A stretch of 11,770 nt of DNA, taken from Bacteroidales bacterium (lineage in GTDB: Bacteria > Bacteroidota > Bacteroidia > Bacteroidales > UBA932). A program made the position numbers and the translations under genes. Shown here piece by piece: positions 11,384-11,770 of this stretch; the first letter of the stretch is position 1; the number at the start of each line of letters is the position of its first letter. The DNA is taken from contig JAFVDC010000174.1 of NCBI GenBank assembly GCA_017478685.1, positions 1 through 11,770 on the forward strand, in the 5' to 3' direction. The notes below the pieces were generated by a model. It made no database searches, had not been told where the DNA came from, and was given only the letters and a program-made list of their open reading frames with translations.

Positions 11384-11770
11384 ATGAAAAAGTTTTTCAT
11401 GTTTTTGGCAGTAGCAGGTCTCGTGACCTTCACTGCAAACATCGCCTCCGCACAGGATGAGGGCGCAGCCGCCCCCGCTGCCCAGGAGCAGGTAGAAGAA
11501 GCCGAAGAGGTTGTGGACCTTTTCGCCGGTTCCGGTGAGGAAGTTCCCCTCCACCAGGCTCTCAAGACCAAGTTCATCGAGGGTGGTGCAGGCTTCATGT
11601 CCCTTATCATAATCTGCCTTATCCTTGGTATGGCCCTGGCTATCGAGCGTATCCTTTACCTCGCATTCTCCAAGACCAACACCGCCAAGCTCCTCGAATC
11701 CGTAGAAGCTGCACTTGAAAAGGGTGGCATTGAGGAAGCAAAGAAAGTTTGCCGTGAAACCCGCGGCCCC
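11384..11770 (+). CDS. MotA/TolQ/ExbB proton-channel family protein, N-terminal part (partial)
   Basis: 129 codons are present before the window ends, without a stop. The product starts MKKFFMFLAVAGLVTF, a signal-like or first hydrophobic segment. It then has an Ala/Glu-rich acidic linker (QDEGAAAPAAQEQVEEAEEV) and a membrane helix (FMSLIIICLILGMALAIERI) whose IER-L arrangement is typical of the first core helix of ExbB/TolQ proteins. Bacteroidetes ExbB proteins often carry such an acidic N-terminal extension. In the family the protein forms the inner-membrane proton channel that energises TonB or Tol with ExbD/TolR, probably encoded just beyond the window. ExbB and TolQ cannot be told apart from this part, so no symbol is given. 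Confidence 0.88.
   Translation, partial: MKKFFMFLAVAGLVTFTANIASAQDEGAAAPAAQEQVEEAEEVVDLFAGSGEEVPLHQALKTKFIEGGAGFMSLIIICLILGMALAIERILYLAFSKTNTAKLLESVEAALEKGGIEEAKKVCRETRGP

Overview
The window looks like a chromosomal segment of an uncultured, gut- or rumen-type Bacteroidales bacterium. The basis is promoter boxes of the Bacteroidetes form TAnnTTTG directly upstream of genes, no Shine-Dalgarno sequences, Bacteroidales-like housekeeping proteins, and the adjacency of tatD, ansA and an ExbB/TolQ gene. I cannot assign a genus.

Layout. (1) 1-3382 is mostly core genome on the + strand: the 3' end of a 2-keto-3-deoxygluconate kinase gene (kdgK), the KDPG aldolase gene (eda), queA (queuosine), a terminator, and dprA. 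(2) 3383-9690 is accessory DNA, in which four arrays of a 13-bp palindrome (TGGACCWGGTCCA) alternate with unrelated cargo genes. The cargo is a REP-associated-type tyrosine (HUH/Y1) transposase, then a secreted WG-repeat-like protein with an outer-membrane-barrel-like partner, then a small PAS protein and a lipoprotein with SH3-like, membrane and zinc-ribbon-like parts. (3) 9284-11770 is core genome again: a full-length tatD that carries an array in frame inside its coding sequence, ansA (ATGA overlap with tatD), and the start of an exbB/tolQ gene that runs off the window. A fifth array, in inverted orientation, lies between kdgK and eda.

The main discovery candidate is the array plus its apparent partner. 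By hand I count 27 palindromes (24 exact, 3 with one mismatch) in five arrays. Their spacers fall almost entirely on 9, 31, 33 or 38 bp, or sums of these. The 31- and 33-bp spacers each hide a decayed palindrome, so the underlying lattice is about 22 bp (13-bp site plus 9-bp linker), arranged with dyad symmetry around a 38-bp centre. The HUH transposase gene is the only transposase visible, and arrays lie directly on both sides of it. This is the usual genomic signature of a RAYT and its REP sequences, but with a multi-site repeat form that I do not recognise.

A second-level pattern is that every cargo block ends in a 5' fragment of tatD cut off at the same codon, where an array begins: a badly eroded remnant at 4690-4765, an 84%-identical fragment at 6583-6811, and the living gene at 9284. 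The segment therefore reads as three stacked modules of the form [array - cargo - tatD 5' end], each seemingly having displaced the previous tatD 5' end while leaving tatD readable through the array. That mechanism is an inference; the geometry is visible in the sequence.
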